Assembly: GCA_900155495.1 (NCBI GenBank)
Contig: FTLJ01001058.1
Span: 1 to 64,000 of the forward strand
Source: Porogramme epimiltina
Lineage: Eukaryota; Basidiomycota; Agaricomycetes; Polyporales; Polyporaceae
Length of the DNA: 64,000 nt
Reading direction: 5' to 3'
Shown piece by piece: positions 20,094-31,738 of the stretch (its first letter is position 1; each line of letters starts with the position of its first letter). The translations under genes were made by a program, and so were the position numbers. The notes beneath the pieces are model-generated. The model was not told where the DNA came from, made no database searches, and was given only the letters and a program-made list of their open reading frames with translations.

Positions 20094-22283
20094 TTAGGCT
20101 TTGGTCCTTCTGACTTCGTACCGCACCCTATCTGCGTCGCGCACGAGGACGACGACGCGCCCCGAGCCGTCCTCCCAGTGGTCGAGGCGACGCAGCTTGG
20201 GGCACCGCCATGCGAGCACGGACGCGACCTCGTCGTTCTTGCGCGTCCGGCTCCGGTCGGACATCGACAGGTGCGGCGCGCCGCTGTCCGTGCTCGCGAC
20301 GGCGTGGAAGAAGCGCACGCCGTGGAACGTCATTAGTTCCGGCAGCTGCGCGAGCACGCTCGCCCACTCGCCCTGCGGCCCGTCGGTCAGTCACGCGCGC
20401 TCGGCCGTTCTGCGCAAAGCGAGTGTCACGCACCGGGTTGGGCACGACGTGTGCTATAGCCGCCTTCGCTCCGGCCCCAGAGCCAGAGCCCCCTGCAGCC
20501 GCCGCACCTGCGAGGGCCGCACCTTGCGCGGCGGTCGCCCGCCGTCCGAGGTCGAGCCAGGTGAGGCGCGGGACGCACTCTGCGAGCCTGCGCACGTCCT
20601 CCATCTCGCCCGCGCCGACGAGCTCGAGCCTGCGCACGGTCTGCGCGCCGAACGCGCGCAGGTGCGCGAGGAACACGGCGTCGCGCGCGGCGCCGCCGAG
20701 GCGGATGCCCTTGAGCGTCTCGAGCGGCCGCACCTGCCCAGCGGCGGAGGCGGGGCAGGCGAGGATCGCGCCTGCGAGCTCCCGCCCGGCGTTGAGCTCG
20801 CGCAGGCGGGGGAGCGTGCCTGGCGGGAGCTTGAGCGCGCTCGCGGCGCCGAGGCTGAAGTCGAGATGGAGGACTTCGAGCGCGGGGTGGGCGGCGAGGA
20901 AGGTGGAGAGGGCGTCGAGCCCCGCGTGGGGCGTGCAGTGGAGAGAGGTGAGGGTGAGGTGCCGAAGGGCGGACCAGCGGCCGGTGAGGAGGAAGTCGTC
21001 CGCGACGGGCTTGAGGAAGCCGGGTTGGGTACGAAGGGCATAAGTGATACCGAGGGTCTGTAGATAGATGGCGGTCAGGGAGGGAAAAGGGAATAGAGAC
21101 AGAGAGGTGCTCACTTCGAGGTTGGGGCAGTGGTGCAGGATGGTCGAGACGCGGGTGAGGTCAGGTTCTTTGGAGGCCCCAAACGTCGTCTTGCCGCCGT
21201 GGAGACCGACCGTCTTGAGATCGTGCAGCTATGGCGGAGACGTACACATCAAGCCTAGGGCAGGGGAATGAACGGACGTACCACCACCCGCCGTTTCCTA
21301 TCGTCTCCTTTCTTCGCTCCTGCCGCATCCGACGCGTCCTCCGCCTCAGACCCCTCGGACCCATCCTCGACCTGCACCGACTGGAACACCGAGTTGTCCT
21401 CCACCTCAATCTCCCTCATGCTGCCGCACCGCTCCAACGCCTCCCACACCTTCGGAAACGACACCAGCGAGTGGCTGCACGCCCACCGCACGCTCTGTAG
21501 CCCTGTCATCCGCCCAATAGCCGCGACAACGTACCGCTCCTGCTTCGCGTGCAGGCCCAGCTCGTCGCCCGAGCTCTCCAGGTCCGTGTCCCCGACCTTC
21601 CCCTGCGCGATGTCTCGCGGGATCGCTTCCTCCTCCCGCCCCGCGCGCTCGTCCAGGATCTCGAGCCGCCGCACGTTCCGCGCCAGTGCCCGGTGCACGA
21701 CGAGGTGGTGCCAGACCCGCAGCGCGCTCGGCCGGGCCCGCACGACGCGGTACTCGGCGTGCCGCGGGACGACGACGTCGTGCAGCCGCTTGCACGCGAG
21801 GCCGAGCGCGAGGAGGTCGCGTCGCGCGTCGATGAAGAAGGCGACGTGGTCGAGGACCTCGGTTGGGAGGCGGGCGAGAGCGGCGCGGCGCGGGCACGGG
21901 GTGAGCCCGACGAAGGGCTCAAGGAGCGAGAGCAGGTGGAGGGCGAGCTTGTGCTCTTCGGGGCGGAGACGCAGCGCGCACCCGCCTGGACGCGCTGGGA
22001 GCGCGCCAAGGAGGGTGCGGAGGGCGTTGAGAGCGGCGAAAGGGTCGGTGCGTGCGTAGGCCTTGCAGTCGGTGTCAACGGGGCAGTGAACCGGGTGGGG
22101 GTGGCTGGGAACGCCCTTTGCTTTACGCCCTGCGTCGAGGGTAGACTTGGGGGGAGGGCGGGCGCGAGAGCGAGGAGGCGGACGCGACGGGGTCACCATC
22201 GTGGTCGAGGACGAGGCACCGCAGACGGCGATGAAGGAAAGACATGGATGTTGCGATAACGTGGGAGGCCTTCGGGACCGCAA
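20094..22283 (-). CDS. F-box protein with leucine-rich-repeat-like tail
   Basis: Four exons (21282-22283, 21115-21228, 20434-21057, 20094-20372), all in phase 0, give 672 aa from the first ATG, or 644 aa from a second in-frame ATG at 22199 that may be the true start. Residues about 138-180 (LPTEVLDHVAFFIDARRDLL, then LACKRLHDVVVPR) form a typical F-box, which would bind Skp1 in an SCF ubiquitin ligase. After it come irregular leucine-rich stretches (LRHLTLTSLHC, LEVLHLDFSLG, VRRLELVGAG, LTWLDLG) as in the F-box/LRR proteins abundant in Agaricomycetes. The target protein is unknown. GC content is high and the N-terminus is Pro/Arg-rich. Expression relative to neighbours cannot be judged. Confidence 0.82.
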
Positions 22284-22719
22284 TGGCGGGGACGATGACT
22301 GTCCATCATTTCAGGTGCGTGGTAAGTAGGGCAAGCGAGCTCATAGTCCAATTCGATAGTCTTCGTTTGGCTTCCAACATCGCCTTTGCTTGATCTATTA
22401 ATCCATCGGGCATAGCCGCGAACATAGTAGAGCTATGTACTATCTCCTACTTATTCGCCTGGTATCAAGTTAATAGCATCACATTCAATCTTCGTGTACA
22501 CTACGATCAACTATAAACGATCAGCGACATGCGTGTTCGACAACCATGCATGTTGCTGCGAGCCCAGTCTGTAATCAGCATATGTTCCAGCACAAAAACG
22601 CCGACATGAGATCGTTCCACTCCAATATCATCTGGTCTAGGGTCGGCCCGTCCTGCCCCTTAGTGTCCGGGATCCCGCCGTCCGCGTGCCCAGTAGAATC
22701 GAACAGCCAGAGTGACGGA
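22284..22719. other. Gene-free stretch
   Basis: AT-richer sequence between the start of the F-box gene and the stop of the small secreted protein gene; nothing seen. Confidence 0.5.
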
Positions 22720-23165
22720 TCACTGCAGTCGGGCTCTCAGTTTCGTGTCAGATGGAGTACAGTAGTCAACGGGGTCGTATTCTGACGTACGAAAATCCTG
22801 TGGGGCGCACGTAAGTACAAGGATACAGAGACCGAGGCGGTTTAGGGGCGCACCTTTACACGCAGGCGTTGGTAGTCCGCATGCTCGATACCTGCTCGGT
22901 GAAGTTCGCATCGAAGCGGGCGCATTTATCGAGGGGTGTGGTGAACGTCTTGCACGCACCGCCCCAGTTGATGTCCGTGCACACGAAGACGCCTGTGGCC
23001 GTCCGCCTCTGCAGACTCTACAAGCGCAAGACATGATTCAGCAACACTGAAGTCTGAGAAACATACCTCGGTCGGAGGATGGAGTGGGACTACAGATGCA
23101 CTTGAGCTGTGCTTCAACAGTAGCAGAGTGGCGAAGCTCGTGAGGGACGCGAAGTAAGCAAGCAT
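22720..23165 (-). CDS. Small secreted cysteine-containing protein
   Basis: Three exons (23067-23165, 22862-23017, 22720-22797), all phase 0, give 110 aa. The N-terminus (MLAYFASLTSFATLLLL) is a signal peptide. The mature part has five cysteines in a pattern FVC-TDINWGGAC-...-DKC-...-NAC-...-DYC, where CTDINWGG recalls small secreted fungal proteins of the beta/gamma-crystallin or inhibitor-I36-like kind; this similarity is weak. Such proteins are candidate effectors or cell-wall factors, but no function can be assigned. The second donor (GTGTAA) is chosen to avoid an early stop and to keep the last exon in frame, so the C-terminus is less certain. Confidence 0.6.
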
Positions 23166-23654
23166 GGTGGCGTGAAGGGGGTTTTGGATACTCAGGTGTC
23201 GACACCACAAATATCCGACTTTATGGACTCCGATGGTGGAGCGGGTTCTCCACCTCCCTCTTGGAAACGACCAGACTATTGAATATAGAATGCTACACAG
23301 AAAGGGTTAATTGTGAGAAGACCGCTCAATTATCTCCTGTGTTTTCATGTTTCTTGATCTATACAACGTCTTTTGTGCCAAGTGTATCAATTGCATGGAC
23401 TGTAAAACTGAGAATGATGGTAGTAAGTAGACTTTCTCATCAGTGGGTAGGTGTTCTTGAACATACCTCGCCACACACGGATCCCCACATTTCTGACGTC
23501 ACGCGTCTCCGAAGCTCTGTCGGCAGACGCGTCAAAGCGTGAGTCGAACTTTCGGACTGCAGGGTTTAAACGGGAACATTGTCATTGTACAAACGAGCTA
23601 CGTCGTGTTACATCTTGATGGAGCGGTAGACGTCATCCAGTACGTAGTGGCACA

Positions 23655-24995
23655 TCACCAGGCAGTATGTCCGCCGCTCACTAGGATGCTGAAAAAGTAA
23701 AAATGTTGGTCGACTGTCTCAATAAGGTTCTATGAGCACGACTTACTCGCTTCCAGTACAGAAAGAGCTAGCATCACTCGCTAGGAACGTCACTGCCCCG
23801 CGCAGATCTGCAGTCCTTCCGACACGTCCGAGGGGGTTTCCGCTCTCCGCACGTTGGAGCTCTGCGGGGTCGTCGAGGAAACTCGTCATCCTGGAGCAGA
23901 TGGCGCGCAGCGCGTCAGCATCATAACCGAAGGGCTGACTAAGTGCAGAACTTACGTCGTTTTGATATACCCCGGGCTAATAGTGTTCACTCGAATGCCC
24001 TCGAGGCCTAGTTCGCAGGCCATACTCCGCCCGAGCTGGAGCACGGCCGACTTAGAAGAGTGGTACGCAGCGCTGCGCAAATTGGGCTGAGAGGGGTACA
24101 GAAGAACACGATGAGCATGCGTTGGCCGGAGAATAAGGCGTGGCGGCACACCTCGAGTGCAACGTGCCCGCAGATGCTGGCGATGAGCACGATGCTTCCA
24201 CCACTCTTGAGCTGGCGCATCTGGCGGCCTGCGGCCTGAGCAGTGAACAGAACACCCTTGAGGTTGACGTCGATAATCTGTTGTTGAAGCAGGATGAGCG
24301 TTGCAGATTGGCTGGTAGACAATGGGACGGTGGGCCCCGCCACTTACAGATTGGAACTGGTCGTCGGGGAACTCGAGGCTCGATGGGTCGCTACCCAACA
24401 CACCGGCCGCTGCGACACAGACGTCAAGTCGACCTTCCTTGCTCGCTATAGCATCTGCCACTTTCCACATTCCCTTCTGAAAAGCACACGCCCAAGGTGA
24501 GCTCGTGTTATGACGCTGACAAATACTATGCAAACCTGGTCGCAGACGTCCCCTTGGATGTACTCCATCCGGCCCTTTCCACCCATTCGACCCAGATGGT
24601 CGCGAACTTTGGACCAATCATCGCCTGGAGCACTCTGGAGGTCAAGGCAGTAGACGGCGCGGGCTCCGGCCTCTGAGAGCGCCATGGCCATCTCGAGCCC
24701 GATGCCGCGATTTCCGCCAGTGACGAGCGCAACCCTGTCGGTGAGCGCGAACTCTTGAGTGAGAAGCGTAGAAACGGCTGTAGACACATTCAATCATTTG
24801 GCGAGCGCCATGGTGGAGAAAAAACTTACGCGTTGAAGAAGCTGGAGCGGCCAGCACATTTGCGACCCCGACGAGACCCCGCTGCTGAGGAGCACGCGCA
24901 GTACGCACCAACGGGCTCTGGGAGAACCGTGCACGGGAAACCCGGGTGCTTAAGGTAGGCACGGTGCGGGGCAGGGTAGCTTTGAGCGAGAACAT
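23655..24995 (-). CDS. Short-chain dehydrogenase/reductase, array copy 1
   Basis: Seven exons (24830-24995, 24536-24777, 24348-24476, 24152-24277, 23956-24086, 23747-23890, 23655-23688) give 323 aa. Classical SDR motifs are present: TGGNRGIG (75-82) for NAD(P), an AAAG-type motif (VAAAGVLG), Ser213 in LIASICGH, and Y229-HSS-K233. The end is VSGGHTAW. The first 55 residues are Arg/Ser/Thr-rich with almost no acidic residues, like a mitochondrial presequence. Relatives include L-xylulose/sorbose-type reductases; the substrate is unknown. Intron positions are shared by all array members. The donor after exon 2 (GTTTGC) is weak. Closest array member by C-terminus and active-site context: copy 5. 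Confidence 0.88.
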
Positions 24996-26182
24996 TGAGG
25001 TGAAGGGAGGGTAGATGGAAGGGATCAAGAGATAGGTGGGAGTGCACACGAGAAGACCTGAAGGTGGGTCCTCTTGTATAACGAGAGCGTTCGCAGACTA
25101 GCGGGATGGTGATTGATGTATGGTCAGCGGGAGGCCGTACGAATCGGAAGACCCGTCATTTAGTCTGGTTTGGAGGCCGCCGTGTCGCACGCCGAGCTGT
25201 GAAGAAAGGTCAGCTGGGCGTAGAGACAACATGGAGAGTTCGGAGTCGATCTTAAAGTGGGAATAGGTACAAAATAGGTTCGCATTGGTGGTGCGTAAAG
25301 AATGCGAAGCCGCGAAGACAACCTCGGGGAAGATGAGAATGCTACTTACCGAATCTCATGACCGGATGCTGCGCGCATCCTCCCAGGCCCTGAGTGACGA
25401 GGTACCATGGAGAATGTCTACAATGCCGTACTATGGTGTGAATGGATTGGTCGCAAGGGAAACACCCCTGTCATGCAAGCATAATGTAGGGTGCCCTTGA
25501 ATCGCGCAGGCCATCGCACCCGCTTCCAATCTCCAGTTTCACGTCATCTCTCCTATTCCGACGAGTGTTGTTGAAAACCGTTAAGGAGTTTCAGAGAGAT
25601 GTCTTGGGTATACGGAGTCCAAATCGGATGTGGACCTCTGCCAGTAGTTGAACTGTTTGGAGATAGAAAGACGTCTCTATGGAGGGTGACGCTAAGCCGA
25701 GAAGAAGCCGCATCGACAGCGGAAGGGCGAGAGGAATGACTAGTGAGCTGCCTAGCTTAGGTACCGGGTGCTGGTGCCGAGTACTGAGTCCTAAATATTG
25801 GCAGTGGGGGTCGGGACAACGTTGGCGCAACTGTGACGGACTTGATTGGGAAGCTCGAGCGCTTGAGAAGAATTTCCTGCACGTGACTATGACATCACCG
25901 CAGAGCGCGACGCGTTCTACTGAGAACAAGTAGTTCAATGGGAATCTGGGATGCCAGTGGCTCCTAAAACATGATCAGCACGCACTACACGTACATGATT
26001 CATATCTCTCCAAGAAGCGTGAAGAGCGACTCCATATAAAATCAGCGTCTCAGTCCATACTGTTATGTGGATCATACAGTGCTTGTGGTGGCGAACATTC
26101 TGCATTCTGACTTCTATCAAAGCTATTCTTTCTGTGCGCGGGTCTCTACAACGAGCTGATACTATAGTACAGCAATAGTACC
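24996..26182. other. Spacer in the dehydrogenase array
   Basis: 5' flank of copy 1 and 3' flank of copy 2. No gene seen. Confidence 0.5.
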
Positions 26183-27546
26183 TTACCCTACCGACGCCGT
26201 GTGTCCACCGGCTACAAAGATGCTGCGCGAAAGGAATCATAACATAATCGTAAGCTTTTATGTAGATATCTTGCGTGGTTGTATACGTACTCGCTTGCAG
26301 TGCAGAATGAGCTGGCATCGCTCGCGAGCCAAGTCATCACCCCTCGCACCTCGTCCGGCCGTCCCAGGCGTCGCTGTGGCATGGACCTCACAGCGTTCTC
26401 CGCATCTAGATCGCTAATGTACGCTGTCATCCTGTATGTGAACAAAGGTCAGCTTCCTGGTAGTCTGCATACATATGCACTGGGACTGAGAGTACTGACG
26501 GAGTCCTAATGTAGCTGGGACTAATGGTATTCACGCGAATTCCACTCAAAGCGTGCTCACAAGCTATGCTGCGCGCAAGCTGAAGGAGGGCGGCTTTGGT
26601 AGAATGATACGATACACTGCGTAGTGCAGGCTAGAAGGAAATACTATGGATAGTGAGAAGGCATTACTAGAGACAAAGTTGGATTCATACCTCGACAGAT
26701 GCGTGGCCACAGACACTAGAGACGATAATCATGCTCCCGCCGTTTCCAAACCGAGACATTTGCCGCCCTGCCGCCTGCGCTGTGAATAACACACCCTTGA
26801 GATTCACATCTAGGACCTTTGATAGGAAGTTAGTGTATGTCAACGGTTAGAAATATTTGAGGATGTAGCCGTACACGTTGGAATTGGTCTTCTGGATATT
26901 CAAATGATGGGGTATCACCGAGGAACACGCCTGCCGAGGCGACACAGATGTCGAGCCGCCCTTCTTGGTCTCCAATCTTTTCCGCCAATTTCCACATTCC
27001 TTCCTGGGCCCGCCATCTGGCCGTTAGCGCTAATTAAGACCGCAAGCACGTCGAAGGAATCACCTGGTTCCGGACGTCTCCACGCAGATACTCCAACCGT
27101 CCTTTCGAGCTCATCCGGCCGAGATACTGATGTACCTTTGTCCAATGATCTCCGGGCGTGTCCGGGAGGTCTACGCAATATACGGCCCTAGCGCCAGCTT
27201 CACAAAACGCCATAGCTGCTTCGAGCCCAAGCCCACTGTTTCCCCCAGTGATGAGCGCGACTCTGTCCGTTAGTGCAAACTCGTGAGAAAACAGCGTCGC
27301 TGTCGTGGCTGAAAGTTGTTGAGCCCAACATCAACTATCATGGGTAGGCGAACCTATAGAGTGGCTTGAGGATGCAGCGATTGCTCGTTCTACTCCGACT
27401 GGACCGTATTTTGGTTGAGGAAGGTTAGGACGCTTGGAAGTTCTCGCGTCGGAGCTAATCGCCGTGCTTCTTGAGAAATGTGCACGGGCTGCGCGGGCAC
27501 TCGTGAGCGGTCCCATGCGGGAGACAGCGGGCTTGAAGAGGGACAT
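26183..27546 (-). CDS. Short-chain dehydrogenase/reductase, array copy 2
   Basis: Seven exons (27354-27546, 27064-27308, 26875-27003, 26691-26816, 26500-26630, 26291-26431, 26183-26222) give 334 aa. The cofactor motif is TGGNSGLG, the active-site pieces are IVSSVCGH and YHSTK, and the end is VAGGHTASVG. The N-terminal 64 residues are basic (MSLFKPAVSRMGPLTSARAA...) and end in a block, YGPVGVERA, that is repeated in copies 3 to 5. The exon 5 donor is GTCAGT, weaker than usual, but phase and acceptor agree. It groups with copies 3 and 4 by its HTAS ending. The reaction is presumably NAD(P)-dependent alcohol/ketone interconversion; substrate not inferable. Confidence 0.86.
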
Positions 27547-28204
27547 CCTGTAGCCGATGAAGCGAGAGTAGGGGTGTGGTATGGTTCTTTATAGCCTTCC
27601 ACCGGCTCCCTGTGGAGTGAGCGCTGATTCCTGACGTTGCGCCGTACATCGGATGACTATAGAGAGGGATGTCAGGTGAAGTCGCCAAGAGAACTCGGAG
27701 AGGAGATTGGAGTACAGGTACCAGAGTCGCTGCGGCAAAGTTCTTTCCATTCAACGGTACTGAGGACTGGTGGATTACTAGATTAGAAATGCCCGGTGCC
27801 GGTGATGGAGTCGTTGAACCCCGCACGCTAAATCCCCGCGTTCATCTCGTAACTTGCAGAGTTCTTGATAGAAGCGCGTCTGACGGTTGGGAACACGGCA
27901 GTATAACGTCATGTGAGCTTGGTGGGTTTAGACTCGTGGGCTACTGTGGCAAAACGCTGACAAATATATAGTAAAGTGCTCGCTTCGCAGCATAAAAATG
28001 TGAACATGATGAAACGGAATGAAGGAAGGGCAAATGTAAGCGCGCACTGATATCACCAACTGGAAGCATTGCAGGAAGTTTATAAGAAGCGTTCCTAAAA
28101 GTAGGAAGGGGGCATAAGGGTGGCCATCAATTGAGTAGTCGTACACAGGAATCATTCCCAAAAGCACAGCGCATGATAATTTCACTAGATTGCACTTCTA
28201 GGTT

Positions 28205-29600
28205 TTACACCCCTGATGCTGTGTGGCCTCCTGAGACGAGAATACTAGGAAAGATAGATAATGGTTTTCAATAGTTAGTACAAAGACGTAGCTTTGATAC
28301 AGACACGTACTCGCTTCCCGTGCAGAAAGAGAGGCTTGCATCGCTTGCAAGCCATGTCATCGCTCCACGGAGTTCGTGGGGTTGTCCAATGCGCCCTAGT
28401 GGAATAGATCTGACGATACTCTTCATGATATCCGGTGGAATGGACGAGGCCAATCTGAGACGGCCAAGGTAGCAAGCTGAAGTGACGTATGTATGGAAGA
28501 ATGTGACCGCGAATACGTACGGGGTACTGATAGCACTAGGGCTAATTGTGTTCACACGGATTCCACTCAAGGCGTGCTCGCAAGCGATGCTACGTGCTAA
28601 CTGGAGGACCGCGGCCTTCGATGCATGGTAGGACACCATTGGTATGACAGGCTGCATGAAGGGACGAACCAAATAATCGATGAGACGATTGCACAAAGAA
28701 AGAGTAGGAGAGAGTACGATACCTCCAATGCAACATGGCCGCTCACACTCGCGACAAGGATGATGCTCCCCCCATTCCCAAATCGAGACATTTGGCGACC
28801 CGCGGCTTGCGCAGTGAACAGCACACCTTTCAAGTTCACGTCCATGACCTGGGCGCCCAAAAAGTCAAGTAAGCAAAGTCAGTCTATAAAGTACTGGAAG
28901 AGTGCGTACACGTTGGAAGCTTTCTTCAGTGTAGTCGAAGGATGGGGTGCATCCGGGGGACACCCCTGCTGAGGCCACACAAACATCTAGTCGTCCTTCT
29001 TTGTCTCCTATCTTTTCTGCGAACCCCCACATTCGGTCCTGCGCCATTTTTTGTGAGATCTTAGGTGGGGGGGGCGTCAGCTCTTGGCAAAAGTGTGCTC
29101 ACCTGGTTTCGAACATCTCCGGTAACATATTCTAGACGCCCTTTACAGCCCATCCGGCCGAGGCAGTCCTGTACCTTCGTCCATTCATTCCCGGGATTTT
29201 TAGGAATGTCGAGACAGTATACTACCCGTGCTCCGGCTTCGACGAACGCCATCGCGGTTTCAAGTCCGATTCCGCTGTTCGCACCTGTCACGAGTGCAAC
29301 TCGGTCAGTGAGTGCGAACTCGTGGGTAAACAGCGTGGAGGTTTGAGCTGGGCGATGAACACTAACGTTAGGATGATGGCGCGTGCAGTATACGAAGAGA
29401 TGGCCGGACACACCTCTCCCGGGAGAATCGGATGTAGCAACTGCACGTTGCACGCCGACCGGGCCGTACGGAGGCAGTGAACTGTGCTGACGTAGGAGCG
29501 CATGGCCAGGGAAGGCAGCTGCATTCCGAGGGGAAAGGAACTTGAAGTATCGGATACCCATGAAAAAATTCGTAGATGCAAGGGGGTTGAGAGGAGACAT
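28205..29600 (-). CDS. Short-chain dehydrogenase/reductase, array copy 3
   Basis: Seven exons (29414-29600, 29103-29347, 28910-29038, 28723-28848, 28521-28651, 28311-28454, 28205-28244) give 333 aa. Motifs: TGANSGIG, VASAGVSPG, Ser in LVASVSGH, Y-HAS-K, and an end VSGGHTASGV. The basic N-terminus (MSPLNPLASTNFFMG...) ends in YGPVGVQRA. The first intron is a multiple of three and contains no stop, so an unspliced reading frame runs through it; the spliced form matches the other copies. It is the nearest relative of copy 2 (shared SRFGNGGS, ARSIACEHALSGIRVNTISPS). Confidence 0.86.
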
Positions 29601-30251
29601 TTTGGCTACCAGAGAGTGCCGGGTTAGGGAGAAAGGGATGGCACATTGCTCACGACAGCTGCGGTACTTATTCACCACGCTCACATGAGCTCGTGAGGAG
29701 ATAAGCGTTGAAACCCGCCTCGACGAGTAAGAGCCTAGCGGAGTATAGGCTGGAAAAATCAACCAGGAGAGGAAAACCCTTGCGCCGCCGTGGCTGAATT
29801 TCCGTAATTCAAACAAGTAGAGGGTATGATCATGCCATAGTGTGAGAAGACTTCAAACGCAAGAGGTACATATTGTTCCTATACGAGGAAGCTCATCAGC
29901 GAGAATAGTGTAAATGAAAAATGGAGGTTTGGTCACAAGGATTTGAATATTCGGAACTTAGATGGACAAGGACGTCCCTGTGGCAGCAACCAATGTTTTA
30001 GCAACAGTGCTGTACGGAGCTAGGAGAATGCACGTGACTATGACCGATGCATTTGCCCCTGAGCTTGATTATACACTGGGGGATGAACTGGGCCGTAGGC
30101 ATCACTAGTAGTGTTAACGCAACAAACAATCATGGCAGTGCTCCCTACACATAACATTGCTTACTTCAGGGTAGAGTATACGTAGTAGTTCTGATTCTTG
30201 CGATACCCATCACACGATTCAGTGAGCCCGTTCGTCTGCTCACGATCAAAT
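29601..30251. other. Spacer in the dehydrogenase array
   Basis: 5' flank of copy 3, 3' flank of copy 4. No gene seen. Confidence 0.5.
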
Positions 30252-31271
30252 CTATTGCCCTGATGCTGTGTGACCTCCAGAAACCACAATACTAAGAAGA
30301 GATAAGGGAGGTAAGGTTATTATCACATATTTTGGTGAAGGTCATACGTACTCGCTTCCTGTGCAGAAGGAACTTGCATCGCTCGCGAGCCAGGTCACAG
30401 CACCGCGCAGCTCATCTGGTCGCCCCATTCGCTTCATCGGGATACCCCTCACGAGGTGTGCTGCTTCTTCTGGTGATAGGAATGATGTCATTCTGAGAGA
30501 TGTCCAACATGAGGTCCAGTGTGCATCTCTGTAGATTCACTTGAGACACCCACGCAGTGACGATGTAGCTGGGGCTAATCGTGTTTACGCGGATCCCGTT
30601 TGGAGCGTGTTCGGTAGCCATGCTACGAGCTAGCTGGTGGAGAGCGGCCTTTGAGGAGGCATAGGATACGGTTAACAGATCGGGCTGAGGAAACAGCAAA
30701 CTGAGCAATCGGATTGTGCACTTGAACGACAGAAGCAGTAGACAGTACCTCTAGGGCAATGTGACCTGCCACACTCGCAATGAAGATGATGCTCCCGCCT
30801 GTCCCAAGTTTGAGCATCTGGCGCCCCGCCGCTTGCGCAGTAAACAGTACACCCTTAAGATTGATATCTATGACCTGCCATAGATGGCCGTGAGTTTATT
30901 TGCTTCGGATCGATCGGAAGAAGGGACATACGCGCTGGAACTGCTCTTCAGGGTACTCCAATGACGGGACGCTTCCGGCAAATATACCCGCCGAGGCTAT
31001 GCAGACGTCCAGGCGACCCTCCCGGTCTCCAATCGTTTCGGCGAGCTTCCACATGCCCTCCTACGTGCCCACGTTAGGGTGATTAGTATCCGCCCTATGA
31101 CGTAGCCGCAGTGCATGATGCACTCACCTGACTTCGGACATCACCACTCACGTACTCCAATCGCCCCTTTGCGCCCATTCGTTCCAGATAGTCGGAGGTC
31201 GATGCAGCGAGTGCGCGGGCGACGCCTACTGGGCCGTGCGGCGGTGACGGGCTGTCTGAGTTGGGGGGCAT
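30252..31271 (-). CDS. Short-chain dehydrogenase/reductase, array copy 4, lacking the cofactor-binding segment
   Basis: Six exons (31128-31271, 30932-31060, 30749-30874, 30554-30684, 30352-30492, 30252-30291) give 236 aa. From exon 3 onward it is a normal SDR (ASAGIFAG, Ser in FIASVAGH, Y-ASS-K, VSGGHTASGQ). Its first exon fuses the conserved GPVGVARALAAS block of the usual exon 1 directly to DYLERMGAKGRLEYVSGDV, the second half of the usual exon 2. The segment with the TGxxxGIG motif and the intron before it are missing, about 250 bp compared with copy 5. The frame stays open, with an ATG at 31269-31271. It may be a silent relic or a non-dehydrogenase paralogue; NAD(P) binding in the usual way is not possible. 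Confidence 0.78.
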
Positions 31272-31738
31272 GTGTATTGTTGAACGAACGTGGCGGTACG
31301 ACTACTTAGGAGTGTTCTGGTGCGGAAGGCAAACTTGAAGTGGGATACTCTAGCTTGTATCCGAGGGGAAAGGGGAATAGGTAAGCTAGATCTCCAAGAG
31401 AGAGGGAGTGGGTGTACACACCTTATATATGGTCCCTTCCTGATATCGCACCATGCTCAGGAAGTCATGGGCGGGCGTTTGGGGGAAGGGATTATGACCG
31501 CTGTAGGCAAGTTCTGATCATAGTGAGGTTCCGCGAACAAATGTCAGGCGCCCTCATGAGAGAACTCCGGAGATGCGCGGCACGGATTCCGCGTCGAAGA
31601 GCGATCTCTCTCTCACGTTATGTGCTCCCCGAAAGGTGCTTGAAAAAGGACGCTGGTACGTATATAAATACGAACTCGTACAATCATCTCGTATCGAGCG
31701 ATAGGCATAGGTCGCACGTCGCAGCCATCATATAAACT

